Part shown: piece by piece, positions 8,512-16,821 of the stretch
Layout: each line of letters opens with the position of its first letter
Position numbering within the stretch: position 1 is the stretch's first letter
Assembly (NCBI RefSeq): GCF_016615955.1
Contig: NZ_CP067113.1
Span: forward strand, 2,108,001-2,172,000
Length of the DNA stretch: 64,000 nt
Direction: 5' to 3'
DNA from: Luteimonas sp. MC1750
GTDB lineage: Bacteria > Pseudomonadota > Gammaproteobacteria > Xanthomonadales > Xanthomonadaceae
Translations under genes and position numbers: made by a program
Notes under the pieces: model-generated
Database searches by the model: none
What the model was told of the DNA's origin: nothing
What the model saw: only the letters and a program-made list of their open reading frames with translations

Positions 8512-9465
8512 ATGACAGCCCAGTCCGCAAATCCGGACATGCTACCCGACACCCTGCGCGGCGCCCTGCATGATGCGCAGGCGCAGGTGAATTCACTGGT
8601 ACTGGGCAAGGCGCACGCGGTCCGCTTCGCCTTCACCGCCCTGCTTTCCGACGGCCACCTGCTGATCGAGGACCTGCCCGGACTGGGCAAGACCACGCTG
8701 GCGCATGCGCTGGCCGCGACGCTGGGGCTGGGCTTCCAGCGCGTGCAGTTCACCTCCGACCTCCTGCCCTCGGACATCGTCGGCGTGTCGGTGTACGACG
8801 CGCAGGGTGGCGGCTTCAGCTTCCACCCGGGCCCCGTGTTCGCCCACGTGCTGCTGGCCGACGAGATCAACCGCGCGCCGCCGCGCACCCAGAGCGCCCT
8901 GCTCGAGGCCATGGCCGAGCACCAGGTCACCGTCGACGGCACCACGCATGCCCTGCCGCGGCCGTTCTTCGTTATCGCCACGCAGAACCCGGTCGACCTC
9001 GCCGGCACCTATCCCCTGCCCGACTCCCAGCTGGACCGCTTCCTGCTGCGGCTGCAGCTCGGCTACCCCGACCCCGAGGCCGAGCGCGCGCTGCTGGCGG
9101 GCGCGGACCGCCGCGACCTGATCGCGCAGGCCCTGCCGGTGCTGGGTGCCGACCAGGTGCTGCGTCTGCGCGAGGCGGTGCTGGCGGTGCATGCCAGCGA
9201 TGCGCTGGTGCGCTACGTGCAGGCGCTGCTCGAACGCAGCCGCCATCACGCCGGCGTGCGCGTGGGCCTGTCGCCGCGCGCCGGCATCGCCCTGCTGCGC
9301 GCGGCGCGCGCGCATGCGCTGCTGCTGGGCCGGGGCCACGTGCTCCCGGACGACATCCAGGCGCTGTTCGCCGCCGTGGCCGCGCACCGGCTGGTGGGCG
9401 ATGCCGACGCCGGCGACGCAGCGGGCCTGGCGAAGGCGATCCTGCACGCCGTCGCGGTCGACTGA
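8512..9465 (+). CDS. MoxR-family AAA+ ATPase
   Basis: MoxR ATPases act as chaperones in the assembly or activation of envelope complexes. The 317-aa protein has Walker A (PGLGKTT, near residues 56-62), Walker B (LLADEIN, 114-120) and the sensor ATQNPVD (156-162). The ATG at 8512 follows CGGAG and gives MTAQSANPDM. It begins a tight operon: the DUF58 gene follows after 2 bp, and a transglutaminase membrane protein overlaps that gene. This moxR-DUF58-TgpA arrangement is common in gammaproteobacteria, but its exact role here is unknown. Confidence 0.93.
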   Translation: MTAQSANPDMLPDTLRGALHDAQAQVNSLVLGKAHAVRFAFTALLSDGHLLIEDLPGLGKTTLAHALAATLGLGFQRVQFTSDLLPSDIVGVSVYDAQGGGFSFHPGPVFAHVLLADEINRAPPRTQSALLEAMAEHQVTVDGTTHALPRPFFVIATQNPVDLAGTYPLPDSQLDRFLLRLQLGYPDPEAERALLAGADRRDLIAQALPVLGADQVLRLREAVLAVHASDALVRYVQALLERSRHHAGVRVGLSPRAGIALLRAARAHALLLGRGHVLPDDIQALFAAVAAHRLVGDADAGDAAGLAKAILHAVAVD

Positions 9466-9467
9466 GC

Positions 9468-10475
9468 GTGGCGGGAGCGCGGCTGTCCGGCCTGCGGCTA
9501 TCCGGGCTGCGGCTGTCCGGCGTCCGTGCAGGCCTTCAGGCGCTGGCGCGTCCGCGCGGACCGGAGGCGCTGCCGGTGGTCTTCCACCGCCGCCGGATCT
9601 ACGTCCTGCCGACCGCCTTCGGCGCCTTCTTCGTCGCGCTGCTGGCGGTGATGCTGGTTGGCGCGCTGAACTACAACAACAACCCGGCCCTGCTGCTGGC
9701 CCTGCTGCTGGCCGGCGCCGGCAACACCAGCCTGTTCGCCGCGCACCTGCAGCTGTCGGGCCTGGCGGTCACGGTGGTCGACGCCGAGCCGGTGCCCGCC
9801 GGCGCGCCGATGTCGCTGCGCGTGCACCTGCGCGCGGACTCGGGGCGCACGCGGCGCGGACTGCGCCTGCAGCTGGGCGAGTCCAGCACCGTGGCCTCGC
9901 TGGCCGACGGTGCCGGCGAGGCCCGGCTGGCGCTGCCCACCCGGCGCCGCGGCTGGCTGCATCCGGGACGCATCACCGTCTCGACCACGCGCCCCCTGGG
10001 CATCGCGCGGGCCTGGGCCTATGCCTGGCCGTCCGAGCCGCTGCTGGTCTATCCGCGCCCCGAGACCGATGGCCCGCCGCTGCCGCTGGGTGCCGGCGAC
10101 GCCGCGCAGGCGCGGCTGCACCCGGCCGGTGACGACCTGCACCACCTGCGCGCCTATCGCCGCGGGGATTCGCGCCGCGCAATCGCATGGAAGCCGTCGG
10201 CGCGCCACGGCGCGCTGCTGGTCCGCGAGTACGAACAGCCGCAGGGCGCGGACGTGGTGCTGGACTGGTCGACGCTGGCGCTCGCATACGAGGACCGCAT
10301 CCGGCGCATTGCGCGCTGGGTGGACGAGGCGGAACGCGAGGGACGGCGCTCGCTGCTGCGCCTGCCCGGGCAGGCGATCGGTCCCGGCAGCGGCCCGGCG
10401 CATCGCCATGCCTGCCTGCGCGCGCTGGCGCTGCTGCCGGGCGACGGCTCCGACGCGCGGACGACCCATGGCTGA
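9468..10475 (+). CDS. DUF58 domain protein
   Basis: DUF58 proteins usually accompany MoxR ATPases and are possible clients or adaptors. The 335-aa product starts with GTG two bases after the moxR stop. It has two membrane segments (about residues 46-95), an extracytoplasmic or linker portion, then the DUF58 core with HLRAYRRGDSRRAIAWK and LLVREYEQPQGADVVLDWS (about 220-265). The N-terminus holds a threefold repeat of RLSGL (residues 5-18) encoded by near-identical 15-bp units, which may be slippage-prone. Function is not established. Confidence 0.88.
   Translation: MAGARLSGLRLSGLRLSGVRAGLQALARPRGPEALPVVFHRRRIYVLPTAFGAFFVALLAVMLVGALNYNNNPALLLALLLAGAGNTSLFAAHLQLSGLAVTVVDAEPVPAGAPMSLRVHLRADSGRTRRGLRLQLGESSTVASLADGAGEARLALPTRRRGWLHPGRITVSTTRPLGIARAWAYAWPSEPLLVYPRPETDGPPLPLGAGDAAQARLHPAGDDLHHLRAYRRGDSRRAIAWKPSARHGALLVREYEQPQGADVVLDWSTLALAYEDRIRRIARWVDEAEREGRRSLLRLPGQAIGPGSGPAHRHACLRALALLPGDGSDARTTHG
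9479..9525 (+). repeat. 15-bp tandem repeat inside the DUF58 gene
   Basis: Three consecutive copies of a unit like CGGCTGTCCGGCCTG encode RLSGL-RLSGL-RLSGV at the N-terminus of the DUF58 protein. The copies differ by single bases. Repeat number could vary without changing frame. Confidence 0.75.
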
Positions 10476-12414
10476 GCCGCGCCGCCCCGGCCCTGCGCTC
10501 GATCCGCAGGCCCGCGCCTGGACCCTGGCTGCGGCGGCCGCCTGCCTGCTGCCGCTGCTGCTGCAGCTGCCGGGGCCGCTGGCGGTCGGGCTGGCCGTGG
10601 TGTCGGCGGCCGTGGGCGCCCTGTCCTGGTGGCGGCGCCTGCCCGCGCCGCTGCGCCTGGTGCTGTCGCTGGCGCTGATCGCCGTGGTGCTGGTCAATGC
10701 GCGATTCTCGCTCGGGCGCGACACCGGCTGCGCCCTGCTGGCGGCGATGCTCGCGCTCAAGCCCATGGAGCTGGCCACCCTGCGCGATGCCCGCAGCCTG
10801 CTGGGCTTCGCGCTGTTCGCGCCGTTCGCCACCTTCCTGCTCGACCAGGGGCCGGTCAGCCTGGTGCTGGGCCTGGGCGCGGCCGTGCTCGCGCTGGCGG
10901 CGATGCTGCGCCTGGCCGAGCTGGAGAGCGGCGAGACCGTCGCGCTGCGCCCGCGCGAACGGCTGCGCCGCGTCGGCGCGATGCTTGCGATCGGCCTGCC
11001 GCTCGCCTTGGCCGCCTTCTGGCTGTTCCCGCGCATGGCCACGCCGCTGTGGGGCGTGCCGGAGCGCACCATCACCCGCACCGGCCTGTCCGACACGATG
11101 CGTCCGGGGGACTGGGTCGACATGCTGGTCGACGACCGTCCGGCGCTGCGCGTCACCTTCGACGGCGCCGCGCCGCCGACCTCGGAGATGTACTGGCGCG
11201 GGCCGGTGCTCTGGGACTACGACGGCCGGGAATGGAGCGGCTCACGCTGGTTCAGCGCGCTGCCCGCGGCGACGGTCGAACATGGTCCGCGGCGCTACAG
11301 CTACGAGCTCGAGGTGGAACCCACCGAGCGGCGCATGCTGGTCGCCCTCGAGCTGCCGCTGGACGTGCCCGACGGCGTGCGCCAGGGCTACGACCACACC
11401 CTGTCCACCCGCCGCCCGCTGACCTCGGTCACGCGCTGGCGGATGAGCTCCGCCGCGCCCACGGCCTTCGATGTCGGGCTGCGGCCGATGCTGCGCCAGG
11501 CCGCGCTGCGCCTGCCCGATGGCTTCAACCCGCGCACCGTGGCCCTGGCCCGGCAATGGCGGGCCGAAGCCGGCGAGGGTGCGCAGGCCGATGCGGCGAT
11601 CGCCAATCGCGCGCTGGAGTGGATCCGCGCGGAGTTCGGCTACACCTTGTCCACCCCGCTGCTCGGGCGCCACGCCGTCGACGAGTTCCTGTTCGAGCAG
11701 CAGCAGGGCTTCTGCGAGCACTTCAGCTCGGCCTTCGTGGTGCTGATGCGCGGCGCGGGCATTCCCTCGCGGGTGGTGACCGGCTATGTCGGCGGCTATC
11801 GCAATCCCTTCGGCGACTACTGGATCGTGCGCAACTCGGACGCACACGCCTGGGCCGAGGTGTGGCTGCCGGGACGCGGGTGGGTGCGCGTGGATCCCAC
11901 CGCGGCCGTTGCGCCGGAACGGATCTACGACACCGTCGCCGACCGCGCATCGCGCAGCCCCGGCGGGCTGCAGGCGCTCGCGCCGATGTTCGACATGGGC
12001 GACTGGATGCGGCGCGGCTGGAACGACCTCGTCCTTGGCTTCGACGCCGAACGCCAGCAGCGCATGCTGCAGGCGCTGGGCGGCGGCGACCTGGGCAGCC
12101 GCCAGCTGGTCCTGCTGTTCGCGCTGGTCGCAGGGCTCGCCCTGGCGGGGATGCTCTGGATGGTCGCCCGCGGCGAGCGCGAGCGCGATCCCGTGCTGCG
12201 CGCCTGGCACCGGCTGGGCGCGCGCTATACGCGCCTGGGACTGGCCAGGCAACGCCACGAGACCGCGACCGACTGGGCGGCACGCGTCGTGGCACTGCGA
12301 CCGGCTTCGGCGCCACTGCTCGCCCTCAGCGCGCGCTTCAGCGATTGGCGCTACGCTCCCGCGCAGGACGAGGCGCGCGGGCTGCTGCGCGACCTGCGCG
12401 CCCACCGCCCCTGA
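10468..12414 (+). CDS. TgpA-like transglutaminase-domain membrane protein (DUF3488)
   Basis: This 648-aa protein has five or six membrane segments within residues 15-190, a periplasmic domain and a transglutaminase-like core with a complete Cys-His-Asp triad: Cys416 (QGFCEHFS), His460 (SDAHAWAEVW) and Asp476 (VRVDPTAA). A last membrane helix at about 545-567 precedes a C-terminal cytoplasmic tail. The layout matches TgpA of Pseudomonas aeruginosa, which is essential there and has a periplasmic active domain. The ATG at 10468 overlaps the DUF58 stop by 8 bp, so translation is coupled. The natural substrate is unknown. Confidence 0.9.
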   Translation: MAEPRRPGPALDPQARAWTLAAAAACLLPLLLQLPGPLAVGLAVVSAAVGALSWWRRLPAPLRLVLSLALIAVVLVNARFSLGRDTGCALLAAMLALKPMELATLRDARSLLGFALFAPFATFLLDQGPVSLVLGLGAAVLALAAMLRLAELESGETVALRPRERLRRVGAMLAIGLPLALAAFWLFPRMATPLWGVPERTITRTGLSDTMRPGDWVDMLVDDRPALRVTFDGAAPPTSEMYWRGPVLWDYDGREWSGSRWFSALPAATVEHGPRRYSYELEVEPTERRMLVALELPLDVPDGVRQGYDHTLSTRRPLTSVTRWRMSSAAPTAFDVGLRPMLRQAALRLPDGFNPRTVALARQWRAEAGEGAQADAAIANRALEWIRAEFGYTLSTPLLGRHAVDEFLFEQQQGFCEHFSSAFVVLMRGAGIPSRVVTGYVGGYRNPFGDYWIVRNSDAHAWAEVWLPGRGWVRVDPTAAVAPERIYDTVADRASRSPGGLQALAPMFDMGDWMRRGWNDLVLGFDAERQQRMLQALGGGDLGSRQLVLLFALVAGLALAGMLWMVARGERERDPVLRAWHRLGARYTRLGLARQRHETATDWAARVVALRPASAPLLALSARFSDWRYAPAQDEARGLLRDLRAHRP

Positions 12415-12449
12415 TGCCGGCCCAGGCCCGGACCCGATCGGAGATCCCC

Positions 12450-12928
12450 ATGCGCATTCCCCTCCTCGCCCTCGCGGCCGTCGCACTGCTCGGCGCCTGC
12501 GCCTCGCAGCCGAAGCCGCTGCAGGGCGAATACACCACGCTGACCCCGCGTGAGGCGGCCGAAACGAGGCCACCGGCAGTCCAGTGCGCTGGGGCGGCCG
12601 CATCGTGCAGGTCGAACCGCGCGCCGACAGCACCTGCTTCGAGATGGTGTCCACGCGCCTGGACCACTACGGCCGGCCCTACTGGGCCAGCGATGACACC
12701 GGCGGGCGCTTCATCGCCTGCCGCGCCGGCTTCTACGACCCGGCGATCTTCGAGGTCAACCGCGAAGTCACCTTCACCGGGCGCCTGGCGGGACACGAAA
12801 GCCGGAGCATCGGCGGCTACAGCTACCGCTTCCCGCTGGTCGCCGCCGACATCGTCTACCTGTGGCCCAAGCGCGAGCGCAACCTGATCACGCGTCCGGC
12901 ACCCTGGCCGTGGTGGGGCTACTGGTAG
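12450..12928 (+). pseudogene. slp: Slp-family outer-membrane lipoprotein, apparent frameshift
   Basis: The reading frame from ATG 12450 begins MRIPLLALAAVALLGAC, a lipoprotein signal with Cys17 in LGAC. It continues through YTTLTPREAAE and then loses similarity. The next frame carries the rest of a typical Slp protein: VRWGGRIVQVEP, RFIACRAGFYDPAIF, FTGRLAGHES and VAADIVYLWPKRERN. The switch falls at the AAA run 12562-12564: one added A would restore GAAAACGAG and join the frames as AAENEATGSPVRWGG. This is either a real one-base deletion or a homopolymer sequencing error. Slp lipoproteins are stress or stationary-phase outer-membrane proteins. Confidence 0.8.
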
Positions 12929-12931
12929 GCG

Positions 12932-13288
12932 TCAACCGCCCTCTGCAGCGGTACCGAAGCGCCCGAGCGGCGCTCCCGCCAACAGGTGCAGGTGGATCTG
13001 GAACACCGTCTGCCCGCCGTCGTCGTTGCAGTTCATGACGATGCGGTAGCCGTCCTCGGCGAAGCCTTCCCGCTTCGCATACGCGGCCGCCGCCAGCGCC
13101 AGGCGGCCGACGACGTCCGCCTGCCCAGCCTGCAGGTCGTTGAGCGTGGCGACGTCGACCTTGGGCACGAACAGCACGTGCACCGGCGCCTGCGGCGCGA
13201 TGTCGCGGAAGGCGATCAGGTGCTCGTCCTCGTAGACGATGTCGGCAGGGATTTCGCGCCGGATGATCCGGTGGAAGATGGTCGTCAT
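12932..13288 (-). CDS. HIT-family (HinT-like) nucleotide hydrolase
   Basis: Histidine-triad proteins hydrolyse AMP-linked amines or act as nucleotide-binding regulators. The 118-aa protein starts MTTIFHRIIRREIPADIVYED and has HVLFVPKVD and MNCNDDGGQTVFQIHLHL, all HinT hallmarks. The usual H-x-H-x-H-x-x triad reads Q-I-H-L-H-L-L here: the first His is Gln (codon CAG) while the middle nucleophilic His and the third His remain. I prefer the internal ATG at 13288 because it matches the family start. It is convergent with slp. Confidence 0.92.
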   Translation of the reverse strand: MTTIFHRIIRREIPADIVYEDEHLIAFRDIAPQAPVHVLFVPKVDVATLNDLQAGQADVVGRLALAAAAYAKREGFAEDGYRIVMNCNDDGGQTVFQIHLHLLAGAPLGRFGTAAEGG

Positions 13289-13364
13289 CGCTGTCGCACC
13301 CGCAGTGGAGGTGCGGCCAATGCTAGCGCGACGCACCGCGCGATGCGGCGCGACGCGGAGTGCC

Positions 13365-13961
13365 TCAGGCCATCTCGCCGCGGCTGCCGAAGGCGTGCGA
13401 CAGCGTGCCGCGGTCGACGTATTCCAGCTCGCCGCCCAGCGGCAGGCCGTGCGCGGGCCGGCTCGGTCGCACGCCGTGCTGGCGGGCCAGCTGCGCGAGG
13501 TAGTGCGCGGTGGCCTCGCCCTCGACCGTCGGGTTGGTGGCGATGATCAGTTCCTGCACCTCGCCCTGGGCCAGGCGCTCGGCCAGCAGGTTGAGTCCCA
13601 GCTCGCGCGGGCCGATGCCATCGAGCGGGCTCAGCCGCCCCTGCAGCACGAAGTACAGGCCGCGGTAGCCGGTCGCCTGCTCGATCGCCAGGCGGTCGGC
13701 CGGCGATTCCACCGCGCACAGCAACTGTCCGTCGCGCGAGGCGCTGGCGCAGGTCGGGCACAGCGGCGTCTCGCTGAAGTCGCGGCAGCGCTCGCAGTGG
13801 CCGATCTTCTCCATCGCCTCGCCCAGCACGTCGGCCAGTCGGCGGCCGCCCTCGCGCCCGCGTTCGAGCACGTGGTAGGCCATGCGCTGCGCGGTCTTCT
13901 GGCCGACGCCGGGCAGCACCCGGAAGGCCTCGACCAGCTGTTCGAGGAGGGGAACGCTCAT
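13365..13961 (-). CDS. recR: recombination protein RecR
   Basis: RecR works with RecO/RecF to load RecA on gapped DNA. The 198-aa protein shows the helix-hairpin-helix region ([13 protein letters not shown]), a four-Cys zinc finger (Cys56, Cys59, Cys68, Cys71 in [16 protein letters not shown]) and a Toprim domain from about residue 80 ([23 protein letters not shown]). Length is standard. It is last in the dnaX-ybaB-recR operon, a widely conserved order; 28 bp separate it from ybaB. Confidence 0.97.
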   Translation of the reverse strand: MSVPLLEQLVEAFRVLPGVGQKTAQRMAYHVLERGREGGRRLADVLGEAMEKIGHCERCRDFSETPLCPTCASASRDGQLLCAVESPADRLAIEQATGYRGLYFVLQGRLSPLDGIGPRELGLNLLAERLAQGEVQELIIATNPTVEGEATAHYLAQLARQHGVRPSRPAHGLPLGGELEYVDRGTLSHAFGSRGEMA

Positions 13962-13989
13962 GCGGCGCGGCTGTCCGGGCGATTCAGGG

Positions 13990-14310
13990 TCAGAACGGCA
14001 TCTTCATGCCGGGCGGGATCGGCATGCCGGCGGTGGCCGCGCCCATCCGCGCCTGCGACTCGGCGTCGACCTTGTTGCTGGCGTCGTTGAAGGCGGCCGC
14101 GATCAGGTCCTCGGCCATCTCCGGATCCGTCAGCACGCTCGGGTCGATGCGCACCTTGCGGCATTCCTTGGTCCCGCTGAGGGTGATGCTGACCATGCCG
14201 CCGCCGGAGCTGCCGGTGACTTCGAGGTTGGCCAGTTCGGCCTGCGCCTTCTGCAGGTTTTCCTGCATCTTCTGCGCCTGCTGCATCAACTGGGCGATGT
14301 TTCCACGCAT
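13990..14310 (-). CDS. ybaB: nucleoid-associated protein YbaB/EbfC
   Basis: YbaB/EbfC proteins are small dimeric DNA-binding proteins that coat the nucleoid and influence expression. The 106-aa product begins [20 protein letters not shown], the diagnostic amphipathic helix, and has [17 protein letters not shown] and [10 protein letters not shown]. It lies one base after the dnaX stop and before recR, so it is part of that operon. Confidence 0.96.
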   Translation of the reverse strand: MRGNIAQLMQQAQKMQENLQKAQAELANLEVTGSSGGGMVSITLSGTKECRKVRIDPSVLTDPEMAEDLIAAAFNDASNKVDAESQARMGAATAGMPIPPGMKMPF

Positions 14311-14311
14311 G

Positions 14312-16327
14312 TCAGTGCTCCTGTTCCTGGATCGGTCGTATCGAATCCGGCACCACGCGCGCGCCCTGCTCCATCAGGCGGCGCACGTGCGGATCGTTGT
14401 GGAAGGCGGCCTCGGCGGCGCCCTGGCGCTGGTCGCGCTCGCGCCCGGTGCGCGCATGCAGGGTGTCACCGACCGGCGCGCCGGCTTCGAAGCGGATCTG
14501 CGGCGGCGCGCCCCAGCGCGTGCCGAGCGCCGAGGCCAGCTGCTGCACCAGGAACGGCGCGCGCAGGTGGTCGTCGGATTCCGGCAGTGACAGGCGCAGC
14601 GCGTCGCCGTCGAGGGCGACGAAGGCCGAGTTCGCCGCCAGCTCGCGCACGGGGCCGCGGAGGTCGAGTCCGGCGACCAGGTCGGGCCAGGTGTCCGCAT
14701 CGACCTGCATCGATATTGACGCCGTGCTGGCCGGGGACGCGGGCGCGTGTTGCGTGGAGGCGCTGGCCGGAGATGCGGGCGGTGCGGGCGGTGCGGGCGG
14801 GATCACAGGCGCAGGCGTCGCCGGCACAGGCGGCGCGGGCGCCCGCGCCGGAACCGCCGCCGGGCTGCCGGATGTGGCACGCGGCGGCGGCGCCCGGGGC
14901 GGCTCGGCCCGCTCCGGAGCTTCCTCCGGCCAGGGCGGCGGGTCGTCGAACGGCGCTGCGTGCGTTGCGGGCGGCGAAACCGGCGGCGTGCGCCGCGGGC
15001 CCGGGTTCGGCGCCGGCTCGGGTTGATGCATCGGCGGCTCGGTCTGCGGCTCGGGCGGCAGCGGCGACGCGGGGGACGCGGCAGCGCGCACCGGCGTGCC
15101 AGCGCGAGCCGGTGCCCCGCCTTCCAGCGCGGCACGCGCAGCCGCCGCCGCGGACCGACCCGCACCCGTGCCTCCACCGGTGCCGGCAGTTCCCGTCGCC
15201 GAGCCGCCGCCAGCCGGGGCCGCGCTGCCACCGCCCTCGCCGGGACGGAAGGCCAGCATCCGCAGCAGGCTCATTTCGAAACCCACCCGCGCGCTCGGCG
15301 CGAGACCGATGTCGCGACGGCCCGACACCGCCATCTGGTACCAGAGCTGCACCAGCTCGGGACGCAGCAAGGATGCCAGCGCGTCGAGGTCGACACCGTC
15401 GGCCTCGACCTCGCTGCCGGGAACCAGCTGCCGCACCTGGATGCGGTGCAGGGCTTCGGCCAGCGCGTCGAGCACCCCGCCCCAGTCGGGCGAAAACCCG
15501 GCCAGCACCTCGATGGTCGCCATGAGCCCTGCGCCGTCGTCCTGCGACAGCGCGGACAGCAGCCCGGCCACCTGGGTGCGGTCCACCGATCCGAGCATCG
15601 TGGCGACCGCATCATCGGTCAGCGCGGCTCCGGCGTCGGCGCCGCTGTAGGCGATCGCCTGGTCGAGGAGCGACAGGCCGTCGCGCATGCTGCCGTCGGC
15701 GGCCCTGGCCAGCTGGCGCACCGCGCCGGGCTCGGCCTCGATGCCCTCGGCGACAAGGATCCTGGCGATCTGGCCGCGGATCTGCTCTTCCTCGAGCCGC
15801 TTCAGGTTGAACTGCAGGCAGCGCGACAGCACCGTCACCAGCAGCTTCTGCGGATCGGTGGTCGCGAACAGGAACTTGACGTGCTCCGGCGGCTCCTCGA
15901 GCGTCTTCAGCAGCGCGTTGAACGCCGCCTTCGACAGCATGTGCACTTCGTCGATCAGGTAGACCTTGTAGCGGCCGCGCGAGGGCATGTACTGGGCGTT
16001 GTCGATCAGGTCGCGGACGTTGTCGACGCCGGTGTTGGACGCGGCGTCGATCTCCAGCAGGTCGATGTAGCGGCCGGCGTCGATCGCCTGGCAGGTCTCG
16101 CACTCGCCGCAGGGATCGCTGGACGCGCCGCGCTCGCAGTTGAGGCTCTTGGCGAAGATCCGCGCGATCGTGGTCTTGCCCACGCCGCGGGTGCCGGTGA
16201 ACAGGAAGGCGTGATGCACACGGCCGGAATCGAGCGCATTGACCAGCGCGCGGACCACGTGTTCCTGGCCCACCAGCTCGGCGAACCGCTTCGGGCGCCA
16301 CTTGCGGGCGAGGACGAGGTAGGACAT
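14312..16327 (-). CDS. dnaX: DNA polymerase III subunits gamma/tau
   Basis: DnaX is the AAA+ motor of the clamp loader; the tau form also tethers polymerase cores and DnaB. The 671-aa product starts MSYLVLARKWRPKRFAELVG and has Walker A GTRGVGKTT (45-53), the zinc module Cys64/Cys73/Cys76/Cys79, and the DEVHML Walker B near residue 127. A long Ala/Pro/Gly-rich linker (about 365-530) separates domains III and IV-V. I saw no A-AAA-AAG slippery heptamer like that producing gamma in E. coli. The ATG at 16327 matches the family start. Confidence 0.96.
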   Translation of the reverse strand: MSYLVLARKWRPKRFAELVGQEHVVRALVNALDSGRVHHAFLFTGTRGVGKTTIARIFAKSLNCERGASSDPCGECETCQAIDAGRYIDLLEIDAASNTGVDNVRDLIDNAQYMPSRGRYKVYLIDEVHMLSKAAFNALLKTLEEPPEHVKFLFATTDPQKLLVTVLSRCLQFNLKRLEEEQIRGQIARILVAEGIEAEPGAVRQLARAADGSMRDGLSLLDQAIAYSGADAGAALTDDAVATMLGSVDRTQVAGLLSALSQDDGAGLMATIEVLAGFSPDWGGVLDALAEALHRIQVRQLVPGSEVEADGVDLDALASLLRPELVQLWYQMAVSGRRDIGLAPSARVGFEMSLLRMLAFRPGEGGGSAAPAGGGSATGTAGTGGGTGAGRSAAAAARAALEGGAPARAGTPVRAAASPASPLPPEPQTEPPMHQPEPAPNPGPRRTPPVSPPATHAAPFDDPPPWPEEAPERAEPPRAPPPRATSGSPAAVPARAPAPPVPATPAPVIPPAPPAPPASPASASTQHAPASPASTASISMQVDADTWPDLVAGLDLRGPVRELAANSAFVALDGDALRLSLPESDDHLRAPFLVQQLASALGTRWGAPPQIRFEAGAPVGDTLHARTGRERDQRQGAAEAAFHNDPHVRRLMEQGARVVPDSIRPIQEQEH

Positions 16328-16389
16328 GGGGCCATTCTGCCACGCGTGCCACGCCGGCCGGACCCGCGCCGCGGGCCCGCACGCATTCC

Positions 16390-16419
16390 TTGTCGACCCG
16401 GCCCCCGCAGGGCTAGAAT
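16390..16419 (+). promoter_or_regulatory. promoter of tRNA-Ser(GGA)
   Basis: TTGTCG at 16390-16395 and TAGAAT at 16414-16419 are spaced by 18 bp, about 50 bp ahead of the tRNA. The same TTGTCG -35 occurs upstream of the second tRNA-Ser gene at 20906. Confidence 0.6.
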
Positions 16420-16471
16420 TGCCGACCCCGTGCGGCCATGCCAAGGCAGGCGTGACGCCCGGGTCAGGTGC

Positions 16472-16564
16472 GGAGAGGTGTCCGAGTGGTTGAAGGAGCA
16501 CGCCTGGAAAGTGTGTAAGCGTCTAAACCGCGCTTCGGGGGTTCGAATCCCCCTCTCTCCGCCA
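16472..16564 (+). tRNA. tRNA-Ser(GGA)
   Basis: A 93-nt class II tRNA with CCA encoded. The acceptor strands GGAGAGG and CCTCTCC pair, the anticodon loop TGGAAAG gives anticodon GGA, a variable arm follows (GTAAGCGTCTAAACCGC region), and the T loop is GTTCGAATC. It reads UCC/UCU serine codons. Its 3' end, from the T stem through CCA, forms the left arm of a long palindrome that continues downstream (16550-16617). Confidence 0.96.
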
Positions 16565-16617
16565 GATACAAAAAGCGCCCCGCACGGGGCGTTTTTTGTA
16601 TCTGGCGGAGAGAGGGG
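16550..16617 (+). repeat. long palindrome containing an inverted copy of the tRNA-Ser 3' end
   Basis: Left arm 16550-16582 and right arm 16585-16617 are 33 bases each and complementary except one G-T pair. The left arm begins inside the tRNA (CCCCTCTCTCCGCCA) and continues into the trailer; the right arm therefore carries TGGCGGAGAGAGGGG, the exact antisense of the last 15 tRNA bases. The inner CGCCCCG/CGGGGCG stem plus TTTTTT (16592-16597) would serve as a rho-independent terminator. The outer extension is far more than termination needs. Confidence 0.9.
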
Positions 16618-16619
16618 AC

Positions 16620-16695
16620 TTTGATTCAACCATCCGGTTCGACCCGGAGGCGCGCAGCGCCGTAGGGCGCCCGGCCGCAGGCCGGGCCATCCCCC
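16620..16695 (+). repeat. 76-bp element downstream of tRNA-Ser, copy 1
   Basis: This block begins TTTGATTCAACCATCCGG and ends GCCGGGCCATCCCCC. It matches 21113-21188 at 74 of 76 positions by my alignment. It contains small hairpins (GGCGC-gca-GCGCC, GGGCGCCC, CCCGGCC-gca-GGCCGGG), and one of the two differences falls in a loop. It begins three bases after the palindrome. Function is unknown. Confidence 0.85.
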
Positions 16696-16821
16696 TGCAC
16701 CTCCCCGCGAACAACCTGCCCTCGCCGGAACCTGTCGCGCGATGGCACGCATTCGCGCGCCCGCCACCGGCCCATGTGCCATCGTCGCCTCCGCTCCCCT
16801 TGTCACGAACGGCTCGCCCGC

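Noticed and set aside
14312..16327. Programmed frameshift in dnaX producing a gamma subunit
   Set aside because: I found no A-AAA-AAG-like heptamer in the correct frame; a GGGTTTT run near 15490 is out of register.
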